Of a DNA stretch of 64,000 nucleotides, positions 1-12,807 are shown piece by piece. Both the position numbers and the translations under genes were made by a program. Source of the stretch: Tetradesmus obliquus (lineage: Eukaryota; Chlorophyta; Chlorophyceae; Sphaeropleales; Scenedesmaceae); the NCBI GenBank assembly GCA_030272155.1, contig CP126202.1, forward strand, positions 2,418,001 through 2,482,000. The letters run 5' to 3'. Each line of letters starts with the position of its first letter. The stretch's first letter is position 1. The notes under the pieces were generated by a model. That model saw only the letters and a program-made list of their open reading frames with translations. It did not search any database and was not told where the DNA came from.

Positions 1-23
1 TGCTTTCTATGTCTGCCGTGCAG

Positions 24-3000
24 TGCGAAGTGACTACAAACACAGGCCTAGAAGTGCTAGCCGCCCCACCACTCCCAGCAGGCGGAGCATCAGCAACATC
101 CCTCGCAGCTTATCTAGCAGCAACCTGCTGGATGGCCCAACTGCTGCCCACAATGGCAGTAGCAGCAGACCCACCACCCCTCGGCAGCAGCTGCAGCCAC
201 AGCTTAGTCCTCGAGCAGCCAGCATGCTGTCGACTGGCAACCCTGTGCTGGCAGCACCAGCAGCACATTGCTTTGCAGACTACTACCAGGCACGCAAGGC
301 AGGCAGCCTGACGGAGGCATTCTACAGCTGCAGCAGCCCCAGCAGCAGGCAGCAGCCTGTGCATGTGCCACCAGTGCAAGTGCGCAAGTCCCAAGACGCG
401 CCAAGCTACTACAAGGCAGAGGGCAACTCGCCAACAGGCCTGAAGCATGTGCTGTCGAAGCTGCAGCCAGTCCGCCCAGCACCTGTTGTGCTGCACCAGT
501 CACGCTGCGCTTCTGCAGATGCGTCCTGCACTGAGCGCCTACGCACTTGCAGCTGGGATGCCTCCATCAGCCAGCGCACAGCAGCCAACGTCAGCATTGC
601 ACAGAAGCGGCAGCAGGAGCAAAGCCTGCTGCTGCACGGGCTTGCAGGAAACAGTGCTCTCCTACAACAACGGCAACAGCAGCAGCAGCAGCAGCAATTT
701 GTGTACCAGCGCCAGCCCAGCCCTGTTGCAAGCATGGGGCTTCTGGCTCCCATTGCAAGGCCCTGGAGTGGTGCCCAGTCACCAGTGCAGCAGGACCGCC
801 CAGTTAGCCCACAGAACATGCTGGTGCTGCGCACATTGGCGCTGCACACGCCGCACAACATTGTACCTCCTGTTGTGCTGGAACACACAGCAGAGCCTCC
901 TTCCTGCAGGCAGGGGTGCTCAGGAGCTCGGTCCCCTTCTTCCACGCGGCTGATGAGCCCGCAGCTGCAGCATCTGGTGTGCTGCTGCTGCAGCCAACAA
1001 CACAGCCTGCAGCAGCACCAGAGCTGCTGCCACCGCTGCCCCAGCTGCTGTCAATGCAGCAGCACAGCAGGCCAGAAGCAGCAGCAGTGTGAGCCAGCAA
1101 CAGAGGCGAGTGCAGCATCAAGTGACACATGCAGCTGCCCCTGCATCAAGGCGTACAAGAAGGGCCAGAGAGATGCCCGCAAGGCAGCAACACAGCCAGG
1201 CGTGGCGATACCTGCTCCGACAGGCGGCAGCAGAGCACAGGCAGCGCAAGAGTTCAGGGCATCAGAGCTGGCATCTGGATGTGCTGACGCCATGGAGGCT
1301 CTGCAGCTCACAGATGCCTCGATGGCTGCTGCTTCAGCACACGCCCAGCATGACGCCAATGCAGCAGCGGCAGCAACAGCAGCAGCGGCCACCACCATGG
1401 ACGGCATGGCAGCCACTGCAGCAGAGGCTGAAAATGAGCAAGAGGCTCCTGCAGAAGACGGGCTGATGCGTGTGCTGCAGCAGCTGGCAGCATCGCAGGA
1501 GGAGCTGCTGCAGCAGGGGCCGCCTTTTGATGCTGATCAGATGGCAGAGCTGGCAGACCAACTGGCACAAGTGAGCATGGTCGAATGCGCTAGTGCCCTT
1601 GCACATATATGTAGTGCAGTGTAGGCAAGCATGTTGGTAAACTGAGGGCATGGGAGGGGGCAAGGGTGATAGAGATGTGTCCTGCAGAACAGCAGCACCA
1701 TGGTATGCAAAGCAGGCGGCTGTTTATAAGGCACGCCGCATGCGTCTGCCTCCTTCATTGGTTCACCCAGCGGCATGCTTGCATGTTGACACCGTTGTTT
1801 ACTTGCCTTGCCTGCTGCAGTGTGTGGGGCTGTCTGAGCCTCAGCATGAACATCTGCTGCGGCATGTGCTGGAGCAGCAGCAAGACATGCTGTCCATTCA
1901 GCAGCGTGCGCTGCTGGACTCCACGTCTGGCGCTGGAGGACAGCAGCAGGCACCACAGCTGCAGCTGAGGCCGCTGCAGCAGCGGCAGCAGCAGCAGCAG
2001 CAGGGCTGGGGGGACTTGGATGCTCTAGAACTTCCCGATGAGTTTGGTGGTGCAGCAGCAGCGGCAGAAGCAGCTGGTTTCCATGAAGCTCGTGACAGGA
2101 CAGGCTCCTGGGTGGCACAGCACAACAGTCAGCAGCAGCACCAACAGCAGCAGCTGCAGGAGTTGCTCTATGATGACCAGGGTGATAGCGCAGCTGAGGA
2201 CTATCCAGCCATGGTTGCTGGTGCTGATCCAGGTGGATCATATGGGGGTTCTGGATACGATGGCGGTTCACGGCAGGATTTTGATGGGCCCCTCGCTGCC
2301 AGGCTGCCGGCAGGGGCCATTGTCAGCAGCAGCCCTGCGGCAGTGATGCAGACAAAAGGCAGCAGCGCTCCAAGCACTGCTGTGTTCAAGTGGATGGGTG
2401 ACGACGGCATGACAGAGGAGGACAGGGCAGCCGTTGCTGCTGCAGCAGCATATGCGGCGGTGCCAGATCCTGTGAAGCCACCGGCTCAGCGCAGCGCAGC
2501 ATATGGCCATGCCAGTTACAGCCGAAGCAGCAGCGCTGCAGCTGGCAGGCACGGTGCGTTGGCAAGTCATGGTCAGGACCCTGGGGAGAACCTTCAGGGG
2601 CCTGGTGCTGCACCACAGACAATGCAAGAGCTAGCAGGAGCGCTGGCTGCCCCTGGCTACCCAGAGCAGCAGCAAAGGTTGACTGCTGGTCAACCAGGTG
2701 GCCGCAGGAGCAGGAAGCTACTGCTGCCAGGCATTGAAGAGATAGAATCAGTGCTGGCAGCGTACAGTGCAGCAGGAGTGTTCCCAGGAGGTGATGCAGG
2801 GGAGACACAGACCAGGGAGCCGCTGCTGCACTTCATGGTGAGGCCACAGGATGCACCAGGGGATGGTGCTGTGCTACACAGGGCCCCTCCGCAGGTGACT
2901 GCAGTAGCACAGGTGTGTGGAGGGAGCAATACCTTCTTCACTGCTTCCCGTTTGTTTTGTTCCTTTTGCGTGCACGTGCTGTGTGCTTCTGAATGTGATT

Positions 3001-3515
3001 GCAAGGAGCTGTAATGCATGAGAATGAACAAAGCTTTCATGCAGGTGCCGTGGCAGCGCCACACCTAATGCACTGATGCATGAAGTGCTCAATGGGGCCA
3101 ATACTGTTGGCTGTGCTCGCATTACATTGTGTGCCCTATCTGCTGCTGCTGCTGCTGCTGTTCTGCGTTTGCAGTTGGTGCAGGGCCAGCAAGCTCTGAG
3201 CAAGCTCTCGTCAGCTGCTAGCCGGCAGTCAGCAAGGGCTGGTGGCACATCTACTGCGGATGCAAACAGCCCCAATGCACACATGGCCAGCAGCCGTTCC
3301 ATCGCTGACTCGGCATGGTCGGTTGTTGCAGCAGGCCATGCAGCAGCGGCAGCAGGTGCTGTACCTGATGCATATGTAGGCAGCCTGACCGCAGCTGGGA
3401 CCAGCAACTATGAGGCACCAGCAAGCCCTTTGGCAGCTGCAACTGCTAGCAAAGGTAGCAGCAGGGTTTACTCAAGGCAGCAGAGCTTAGGGCTTCCCAG
3501 CCCAGCTCAAACATC

Positions 3516-3573
<58 letters not shown>

Positions 3574-6500
3574 GTGTTTGCCCGACAGCCATCCTCATCA
3601 AGCAAAGTACGAGGAACTGCTGCCACCCTGGAGCAACACATGCAGCAGGTGGAGCAGCAAGCTGATGCTGCCTGTGCAGCCGCAGCAGCGACAGCAGCAG
3701 CGGCAGCTGGCTTGGCTGGAGGGCCTCGGGCGCTTGCCAGCAGCCGTGCCAGCAGCATCAGGTCTGTGCAGCATTCTGGCAGCGAGAAGGACCACACCAT
3801 AGAGAGCCAGCTCAGCAGGCTGAGCAACATCTGGGGCAACTTGGGCAGCACACCTGGCAGTGCTGCCAGCACACCAAGGCCCTCCTCGCGCCTGGCGAGT
3901 GCAGCAGGTGGTGCTGCTTCTAGCCCTGGTGCAGGAGGCGCTGCGGGGCCGCAGGTCAGCACTTCTGGGGCCGGCTTTGGAGAGCAGCACAGCAGGTCGT
4001 TTGTGGCGGCTGGTAGCCAGAGTGGTGCGCAGCAACAGCAGCATGCTGCTGCTTGCGATGGTTTGAGCAGTCCGGGGCTGCGCTCACCACGCCTGTCCGT
4101 CAGGTTTGTGGACGAGCAGCACATGGAGGCTGCAGCAGCAGCTGTTAGTGTGGCTTCCGACGCAGCAGCTGCGGGCAGCCAGCAGCAGCAACAGCAGCAG
4201 GTACGACAAGCTCAAGTGCAGCATCAAGATAACCAGATGGTGCATTCACGTGCTGCAGAAATGCTACACAGCCGAAGGTCATCCTTTGCGCGTGCAGGCA
4301 GCTTTCAAGCACCTGATAGCGACCCGTCAAGTGCTGCTACTAGTGCCAGGCCTTCTATGAGCCAGGTGTCAGCGCCAGCCTCTGACTCACAGCGGAAGCG
4401 GCTCAGCATCAGTGAGCAGCTAGCGGCACTGCAACAAGCAGCAGGGAGCTCAAGGCGGAGCAGAGCAGCATCAACTAGTCAGAGCAGCATCAGCGCACAC
4501 TCAGCTGGCACCGCTGCAGTGCCAGGTGCAGCATCGCCTGCTGCTTTTGCAGGGCTGCCTCAGGCTAGAACCTCTGCTAGCCTGGCAGAAAGGCTTTCAG
4601 CTGCAGGTGGCAGCACAGCAGGGAGTGGGGCAAGCACACCAGCAGGAGCTAGGCTTTCAAATAGCGCAAGGATGCTTCAGGCAATGACTGCAGGGCTCAG
4701 CGCAGTTGGATCAACCAGCCGGGCATCACGTGCGAGTGAAGCCATCCGTGTGCATCATGGTACTGAGGCAGCTCAGCAGCAGCAGCAGCAGCAGCAGCAG
4801 CACAAGTCTGCGCTGGACCTGGAGCAGCTGGCAAGCCCCAAGGCATCTCTGCCTGGAAGCACACACAGCAGCATCTCCAACTTGCCATTTGCGCTACTCC
4901 AGCAGCAGCAGCAGCAGCAGCCTGGTCGAAGCACCCTTCAAGCTAGCAGCAGCTTGGCGGTGAGGCCGTCAGCAGCAGCTGTGCCTGCATCCACCACTGC
5001 AGCATCAGCGCCAGTATCCTCGTCAGGTGCATCAAGTGACTGGAAGCAGCAGCAGCTGGTGATGCAACATCAGCTGGCGGCACAGCAGCAGCAGCTGCGC
5101 CAGCTGCAGTCGCTCAGCAATAGCGTGGCGTCATCACCGAGGGCATCTGTCGCTGTCAGTCGCTCACCAACAGTTGGCAGGAGCAGTGAAGTGCCAGTTG
5201 GAGCAGGGGCAGGAACAGTGCTAGCAGCACCTGCTGCAGCTGCGGGCACCGTTACGGTGGCGGCTGCATCTCAAGCAAGCAGTCCACGGGCCAGAACACA
5301 GAGCACCAGACAGAGCATAAGTCAGGCAGCAGCTGTAGTCCTGTCAACAGTGCCAGCAGCTGTGGAGCTGCCTGCAGGTCTACTGGTTGAGAGTGACAGC
5401 GAGGATGGTCTGGGCAGCGACAGCAGCGCAGGCCGGCAGGATGGGCAGGCGCTGCTGCGGGGTGTGCTGCTGGAGCGGCTGCTGCAGCGCAGGAAGGGCA
5501 GGCTGATGCAGAAGGCGCTCAGCACCTGGTGGAGGTACACAGTAGGTGAGGTTCAGCCTGGCCCCGTGATCAGCGTGCCATACATATTGTACGCGGCTTG
5601 ACGTAGTAGCTCACAAGTAAAGCGCGGTGCAGCTAACGCATGTTATGGTTGTTGCAACACTCTGCCTTTTTTGTTTATCGCCGCTGGTGCCTTCAACCGA
5701 GCAACAAGCACACTCACACACCCTGCATTGTGCATGCCACCTGGTTACAGCTGTCCGGACCCTGACAGAGGGTGGCGTGTCCACTCCAGAGAGGAGCAGA
5801 CGCAGCAGCAGCAGCCAGCAGCAACCAGAGCAGGGGGTGAATGTGGAGTTCAGTGACTTGCAGGGCTTACGGCAGGGCCTTGCAGCAGCCATCACAGGCA
5901 GGAGCAGCAGCAGAGCGATGACAGCAGCTCGAGGCATGTGCAGTGACGATGTCGAGATTTTTGTGTCAGGGCAGGTGCGGCTGCAGTGCTCGCCTGTGCG
6001 CCAGCGGCAGCAGCTGTCAGATGCTGCGCAGTGCAATGCTGAGGAGGCGGCTGACGAGCAGGTGGCTAAAGCCTTGGCAGTGGCCGCTAGCCGCTCCCCT
6101 GACAGGTGCCGTGCTGCTGGCAGAGGCAAGGCTGCAGCAGCTGCTATGCAGCAGGCTGCTGATGAGAAGGCAGCAGCAGCGGCTGCAGCAGTGCTTGCTG
6201 CTCAGACCAAGCCGCTGAAGGCTGCACTGCAGGAGGTGCACGGCATGATTGCTGCGATGGAGAACATGTGCCATAGCTCGGGCCATGGCGGCAGCGGCAG
6301 CAGCAACTGCGACGGGGCAGGGCCAGCGCAGGTGCTGACATACAAGTCATCTTCGGCAGCTACAGCTGCTGCTGCTGCTGCAGCCAAGGCAGCTAGGGCA
6401 GGGAGTCCTTCCAGCTGCTGGCAGCGGCAGAGCTCTCCAGTGCCACGCAGCCACCAGCATCTGCCGCGGCAGCAGCAGCAGCGCATGAGGTCGCCGGACC

Positions 6501-6880
6501 GCTACAGGCTGCGTGGGCAGCTCAAGCATGTGCAGGAGCAGCTGGTGAAGCTGGAGGTGAAGATGAACCAGGCTGCTGCCATGCAGGAGGGCCCCTGCTT
6601 CTGCAGCACTGCAGCAGACAGCATGGCGGCAAGGAGCAGCTCTCCCACCAGGGGCAGCCCAGGGGGAAAGAGTATGGCCGGCAGTGGTGTGCTGCATAGC
6701 CCTGACTGCAGGGCTGGCAGTGGAGCAATTTCTGCAGCAGGGGGTGGTTGCAAGGGGGGTTGTGTGCGGAGGGTAGCTGGCAAGCGGCAGGTGCTGGTGG
6801 GGCGCATGCAGGATGAGATTGGGCTGCTGCAGCGGGAGCTGGCGGAGCTGCGTGAGATGATGCCTGGGGCGTACGCGTGA
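24..6880 (+). CDS. Large Ser/Gln/Ala-rich coiled-coil protein, 3' part only
   Basis: Not recognised. I read four exons at 24-1570, 1821-2912, 3175-5545 and 5751-6880, joined by GT-AG introns with consistent phases and ending in TGA. Positions 1-23 are the tail of an upstream intron, so the start is missing. About 2,046 residues are visible. The protein is low complexity: SP and TP motifs such as RPTTP and SPRAAS suggest a phosphorylated scaffold, and there are polyQ runs (one of 19) and polyA runs. The more ordered parts are C-terminal: a basic/aromatic stretch RRKGRLMQKALSTWWRY near 5490-5535, and two amphipathic heptad-like segments (RGQLKHVQEQLVKLEVKMN near 6512-6570 and GRMQDEIGLLQRELAELREM near 6800-6860) that look like coiled coil. 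A cytoskeletal or centrosomal role is only a guess. The exon structure is well supported; function is unknown. Confidence 0.7.
3517..3570 (+). repeat. (CAG)18 microsatellite encoding polyQ
   Basis: Eighteen uninterrupted CAG codons followed by one CAA lie inside exon 3 of the first gene, giving a run of 19 glutamines. Codon purity suggests the tract is length-variable. Confidence 0.95.
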
Positions 6881-7556
6881 TGGCGCTGTTTGCAGGACAG
6901 CGAGAGCTGAGGAGTGCGCAATTTGGCTGTGGTTCAGTCTGGGTAAGCAGTAAAAGGGTGGCTGTGCTTCACTTTGGGTGCTGGGTCGCGCAAGGTGATT
7001 CGATGACGTTTGGTCTGGATAGCTACTGGGGGGCTCACAGATGCCATCATTAGTGGATGCTTCCAGGGAATCGACATGCATGTGTTGAGGTGGCAAGTAG
7101 AGCAGATTGACCAGCCTGGCATGAGTCGTGCCATGGCCTATGGCGTACGCAACACACATACACTATTGATAACAATTGACTGCTTTTGTAATACTGACTT
7201 GACTGATGCATAGCACAGCAATGTGCAGGCGGACATTGTCTGCATGATGCTGACATGTGCGGTGACAGCGGTTCAGGTGCAAATGGCATGTGCTGCCAGC
7301 ACAGTGCTGGTAACCAGTAACACAGTGCTGCCGGGTAGCCAAGCCACCCAGTGCTGATGTATGTGATCACTGCATGTGATGTGACCAGATTAGGCTCCCT
7401 TTTTCTCAAGGACAAGCCTCTTTGTCAATTGATGCAGACAGTTGGCACCAGCATCGACGCACCAATTCTTCAGCCTTTTAGCTGCGTCTGCTAGCTACAA
7501 ACGTCAATATGTAAAGCTTTGCTGCTGGTCTAGCCTTGTCCGCGGCAGCAGCATGC
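6881..7556. other. Intergenic: 3' UTR of the first gene and 5' flank of the dsRBD/Z-alpha gene
   Basis: There is no open frame with coding character. The left part is presumably the 3' UTR of the first gene, up to the TGTAA signal at 7187. The remainder is leader or promoter of the next gene. I see no convincing TATA element. An out-of-frame ATG at 7553 overlaps the chosen start of the next gene. Confidence 0.6.
7187..7191 (+). terminator. TGTAA poly(A) signal
   Basis: TGTAA is the usual polyadenylation signal of chlorophyte nuclear genes. It lies about 307 bp after the stop codon of the first gene and before the next gene on the same strand. Confidence 0.55.
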
Positions 7557-9319
7557 ATGGCTGCGAAGTCCATCTTAAACGAACTGTATCAGCGACTGAG
7601 GACAGCTGCCCCCGTCTACAAGACACAAGCAGACGAACACAGCGATGGGTTTGTATGCTCCCTGACTCTGCCAGCTGTGGAGTCCGAATGGGAAGCCCTG
7701 TTAGCAGACCGGACCTTCCAGGGCAGTGGCAGCAGCAAGAAGGTGTGAAGCTGGTTCAAGCAGTAGATGCAGTGGATCTTCGTGCTGGTTTTCCACGTGT
7801 ATTGATTGTCAGTGCCTATCAGAGGATGCAGTCGCAATCCTGCGTGGTCCAGGGCGCGCAGGCAAGGATCCAGCACTGCTTGCAGCACCGCAGCAGCAGC
7901 AACAACAGAGCAACTGCCAAGCCCGCCTCATTCTATGCACTATCATAGAGACCCCATCTAATACTTCTCCATGCTGCAAATCTGCAGGAGGCTGAGCATG
8001 CAGCAGCAAATGCAGCGGTGGAATGGCTGACAGCAGAGAAGGTGCTGCGGCCAGACCAGCCTTCTGCATCACACAGCAGCAGGGGCACTGCAGTGACAGC
8101 AGCAGCAACAGCAGGAGGGCCATCACCCACTGTATCTTCAGCAACCTCTGGCGTTTCACTGCCTGGTGTTGGGTCAAAGCGCTCGAAAAGCAGCGTTGAC
8201 TGCGACGATGAGTCCACAGGTGTGCGCCACGTTCCGTAATGCATGTTTGCTGAGAGCATGTTGTATTTCATAAGGAGCTGTGCGCTTCCTGCAAGAGCCA
8301 GGATGCGTATACACCGACATATCAATGCTGCAGCTGCCTTCTGTGAGCCGCAGTGTGTCAGCTGCCTTGACTCTACTACAACAGCAGCTCATGCTTGCAG
8401 GAATGCCATGTGCTGTACTTGCTAGCGTCGCACACACAGCAGTGCAGCACTGCATGGGCTACTGCAGTGCCTAGCAGCCCTCTGTTGCACTCCTTTGATC
8501 TGTCTGTCGCTTTTCGCAGAGAGCCTGGAGCTGCGTATTTTGGAGGCACTTGCTGGTGTGTACCCGCGCACTCTCAATGGCGCTCAGCTGGCCAAGCTGT
8601 GTGGCCACTTCAAGCTGAAAAGCAAGGTGCGAGAATAATGTCACGAACACACGGGCTGCCTTGCTTTGTCGTACTGGTACGCTGCTGCTCATGCTGCAAG
8701 GCGTGCTTGTTGCTCAGTACTTGACATGAGCATGCCCAGCTTGCTGGCAGCTGTTGCAGCAGGTTCAGCAGCGCCAGGTGTCCTGCCGAGCGCTGGCTAT
8801 GCCAAATTTGCAGCTTGCACAGCCAGTTGCAACTAACCTCCACAGCTACAGCTACAGTGCTAGTGCTCCTGCAAGCGTACCCTAACCTGGGGAGTTCCGC
8901 TGTAACTGGTCGTGCCGCTGCTGTCGCTGGGAACTGCTGAATCGAAACCGCAGGTCAACCACCTGCTGTATATGAAGCTGCGTGCCTCAGGCTTGGTTGA
9001 AATGCTTGACACGCACCCGCCTGCATGGAGGGTGGCAGCCCCGGCCATCACAGCGGCAGCAGCAGCAGCCGCTGAGGCGCTGGCTGCAGCAGCTGAGGCA
9101 GCAGCACTGCCAGGAGCTGAAGCCGTCACAGCAGCAGCTGGTGCTGTAGGGGCAGCAGCTAAGCCTAGTGCTGGTCATGTGAGGGGTGCTGCTAGAAGTG
9201 CTGCTGTGCTTTTGAATCCTGATGTGGCGGCTGCCAGCCTGATAGCAGGCGCAGCAGCAGCAGCAGCAGCTGGTGAGGATGCTGGTGAGGTAACATCAGC
9301 AATGGCAGGTAGGTCTGCA

Positions 9320-9353
<34 letters not shown>

Positions 9354-10221
9354 TCAGTCATGGTTGCGTCAACAGCATCCTTTCTGCAGCAGATCTGGGG
9401 GTTGCAGGTACTATTGGTGGCGCAGTTTGTGCAGCTGCTGCTGCTGCTGCCGGCACTCCTGCTGTTGGTACTGGCTCCAACACTGGCAAGGACGGTCAAG
9501 GGCGTCAGCTGCTACCTGGGGCAGCAGCAGCAGCAGGAGTTGTCGCTCCTGCTGGCAGCGGCAGCCCTGCACCTCAAAGCAGGCTGGCTAGGCCTACAGG
9601 CAGGGCCACAGACCAGCAGCAGCTGGTGGCAGCTCTGCTGCAGCAGCACTTGAAGCAGCAGCAGCAGCAGCAGCAGCAGCAGGCGCGTGCGTCCACAGGC
9701 GAGCCAGCAAGGAGAGCAGCCGCACCAACTGCAGCGGCAGCAGCAGCTGCAGCGGGCAATGCAGGGGGCCTTGGCGCCACTCCGAGCTGCAGCTACGGCC
9801 ACAGCTTACAGCAGAGCCACAGCCACAGCTACAGCCAGCAGAGCCTAAATCAGCAGCAGCAGCAGCAGCGCAGCCAGTCCTGTGGGCGCAGCACGACTGC
9901 TGCTACTGCTGCTGCTGCACGCCAGCAGCAGCAAGCAGCAGCAGCAGTTCCTTCGCGTGCTGCTTCGCTGGCAGCTGCTGGGGTGCGGCCTTTGGCTGGC
10001 AGTGACAATGATACAGACGACGATGACATCTCGCCGGCTGTGCTGGCTGCAGCAAGCGAGGCAGCAGCGCTCGAGCCTGCACCCTTCTCAGCACGCCCTA
10101 GCAGCAGCAGCTTGAGCAGAGGTGGCAGCCAGCAGTTGCACAATGTGAGCAGTAGTAGTAACACCGCTGCCAGGGCATTGTTTCAGCAGCAGCAGCAGCC
10201 GCTGCAGCAGCAGCAGCCGCT

Positions 10222-10260
<39 letters not shown>

Positions 10261-11259
10261 TGATCAGTTTGGCTTCATGCTGCCGCACCTCGATCTGCTG
10301 GCTGCAATGCAGCTGAACGAGCAGCCAGCAGTGCAGCAGTTGCAGCAGCAGCAGGTGCCGCCGGCAGGACTGTTGCAACAGCAGCTGCCGCCGCGGCCAC
10401 AGCAGGCAGCAGTTGCTGTCGCTGGCAATGCTGCGCAGGAGCTGTTGTGTGCGTTGCCCAGGGTCCGTTCTAGCACTGGCAAGCCTCAGTTAGAGGCAGG
10501 TGTGAAGCGGAAGTACCCTGCTTTCTCATCCAGCACGTCTTGGGAGCAGGGTCAGAACACTGCAGCAGCAGGAGCTGACGTTATAGATGCTGCAGCAGCA
10601 GCTGCTGCTGGTGTGGGAGCAAATGACATGGTGGATGCCGCTGCAGCCATGGATGAAGGGCAGCAAACGCCAGCTGTGGAGCAGCTGCAACTCAATGCAG
10701 AGTTTCCCATGTTTGGGCAGCAGCAACAGCAAGGCCAGACACAGCAACAGCAGGGTGTTGCGATGCCAATCCATGCAGCTGAGCAGCAGCAGCAGCAGCT
10801 CAGCAGGCAGTTGGAGTCGCAGCCCGACCATCAGCAGCCACAACGGCGCCGCCGCAGATCTGGTGACGGCCCAACAGCAGTAACGGCAGCAGCGGGGGTG
10901 CGGGGACGTCTGCGGCAAACAGCTGCAGCAGATAGGCACGGCGCGCGCAGCGATGCAAGCCCTGCACTTTCAGATGCCGCATCGTCAGACGGCGGCAGCT
11001 GCGAAGTGTCAGACGACATGCAGAGCTCAGCACCAGCCGCCGGCCCTGCAGCAGCAGCCGCTGCTGCTGCTGTTGTGATGGGTGAATCAGCTGATGTGGG
11101 GGCAGGAGCAGCAGCAGACCTTGCAGCAGCGCTGCTGCACTTATCTGCTGGCTCCAGCACACCCCAGCAGCAGGCAGCAGGCGCGTTTGTGCAGCAGCAC
11201 GCGGCAGGCAGGCTGGCGCAGCAGCTCAATGCGCAGCCACAGCCACCGCCGCCGGCTCC

Positions 11260-11297
<38 letters not shown>

Positions 11298-12770
11298 GCC
11301 TGTTTGGCTTTCCAGCAGATGAGCAGCAGCAGCAGCAGCAGCAGCGCCAGCAGAATGCCTCAGCTGCTTGGCAGCCTTGGGGCTGGGAGGGCTCACCTGT
11401 TGTCAACCGCACACCAGGAGGGCCTATCTTGCAAGCCCCAACTGCCACACCTGCAGCTGGCAGCAACCCCTGGCAGTGGCAGTGGCAAGGGCAGCAGTGG
11501 GCTACTCAGGTCCTGGAGCAGCAGCAGCAGCAGCAGCAGCAGCCGCAAAGCTTGTGGGTTGCTGCTGCAGCTGATCACAGCAGGCAGTGGCAGCCATTGC
11601 TGCCACAGCAGCAGCAGCAGCAGCTGTGGGGCAATGATGCTGTCACACCTCCGCCTGCTGCACTGCCAGCAGACAGTGAAGGAAATGGCAGCTGCTTGGG
11701 CTGGCCTGTTGGCTCTGGTGCAAATGTCCAGGGGCAGCAGCAGCAGCCGCAGCAGAATGCACAGAGTGTGTGGCGTGCGGCTGCTGCGGCAGGCCTGAGC
11801 CAGCGGCAGCAGCAGCAGCAGCCTCACAGCCCAGTACCCTCTAGAGGGCTGCGGCAGCACAGCCCTAGTCCCTCAGGCCTGTCACTTGGTGCTTCTTCAG
11901 CTGTTGTGGGCGGGCCTGGCTCCGGTGCTGCTGCCGCTGCTGCTGGCTGGATGTCTCCCGGTCTGCCGCCCTCTAGTGCTGCAGCCAGCAGGATCTTGCG
12001 CGGTGCAAGCCCTGCAGCTTTTGGTGCTGCTGCAGCTCTGCCGACAGCAGCGCAGAGCAGCGTGCTTGCAACGCACGAGGTAGTGAGCGGTGTGAGGACA
12101 GCAGCAGCTGACCATCGCCAGCAGCAGCCAGTTGCAGACCTGCAGCAGTCAGAGGAGCAAGCGCTGCAGCTGCTGTCACGGCTTGCATTGCCTGGATCAG
12201 GCACAGCAGCAGCAGCAGCAGCAGCAGCAGCTGGTGGCTCAGATGGCACCTTGCAGCCACAAGGAAACTTAGGAATGTTAGGGTTGTCACAACCACCAGC
12301 AACGTTGGGCAATGCCGCTGCTGCTGCTTCTGCTGCTAGCAAAAGTATTGAAAGCAATGACTCCCTGTCAGTGGCAGTTGCGGCTGCTGCTGCAGCAGCC
12401 AAGGCGGCAGCTGCGATGGCAGCAGCTGCGAGCTTTGCTCGGCCAGGCCACACAGCGGCTGCTGCTGCAGCAGCAGCAGTGCCAGCTGCTAGCAGGAGCA
12501 GTGCAGGAGACATGGAGCAATCCGCGCCGTCCCAAGAGCAGCAGGCAGTGCCAGCAGCTGCACCTGGCACTGCTGCTGCAGCTGTGGAATTGGTTCACCA
12601 GGGCCAGCAGCAGCCTAGCAGCTGCACTGTGGAGGCGGATAGCGCGCTCACCAGTCAGCAAGCCGCTGCTGCTGCTGCTGATGTTGCGGCATCTGGTGCA
12701 GCTGCCGCTGGTGCTGCCGCTGGCGATGCTGCAGCTGCTGTGCCTGCCGGTGATGCTGCAGCAGCTGGCC

Positions 12771-12807
<37 letters not shown>

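Noticed and set aside
9296-12570. Many poly-Leu, poly-Cys and poly-Ser frames on both strands
   Set aside because: These are other-frame readings of CAG/GCA repeats in the dsRBD/Z-alpha gene.
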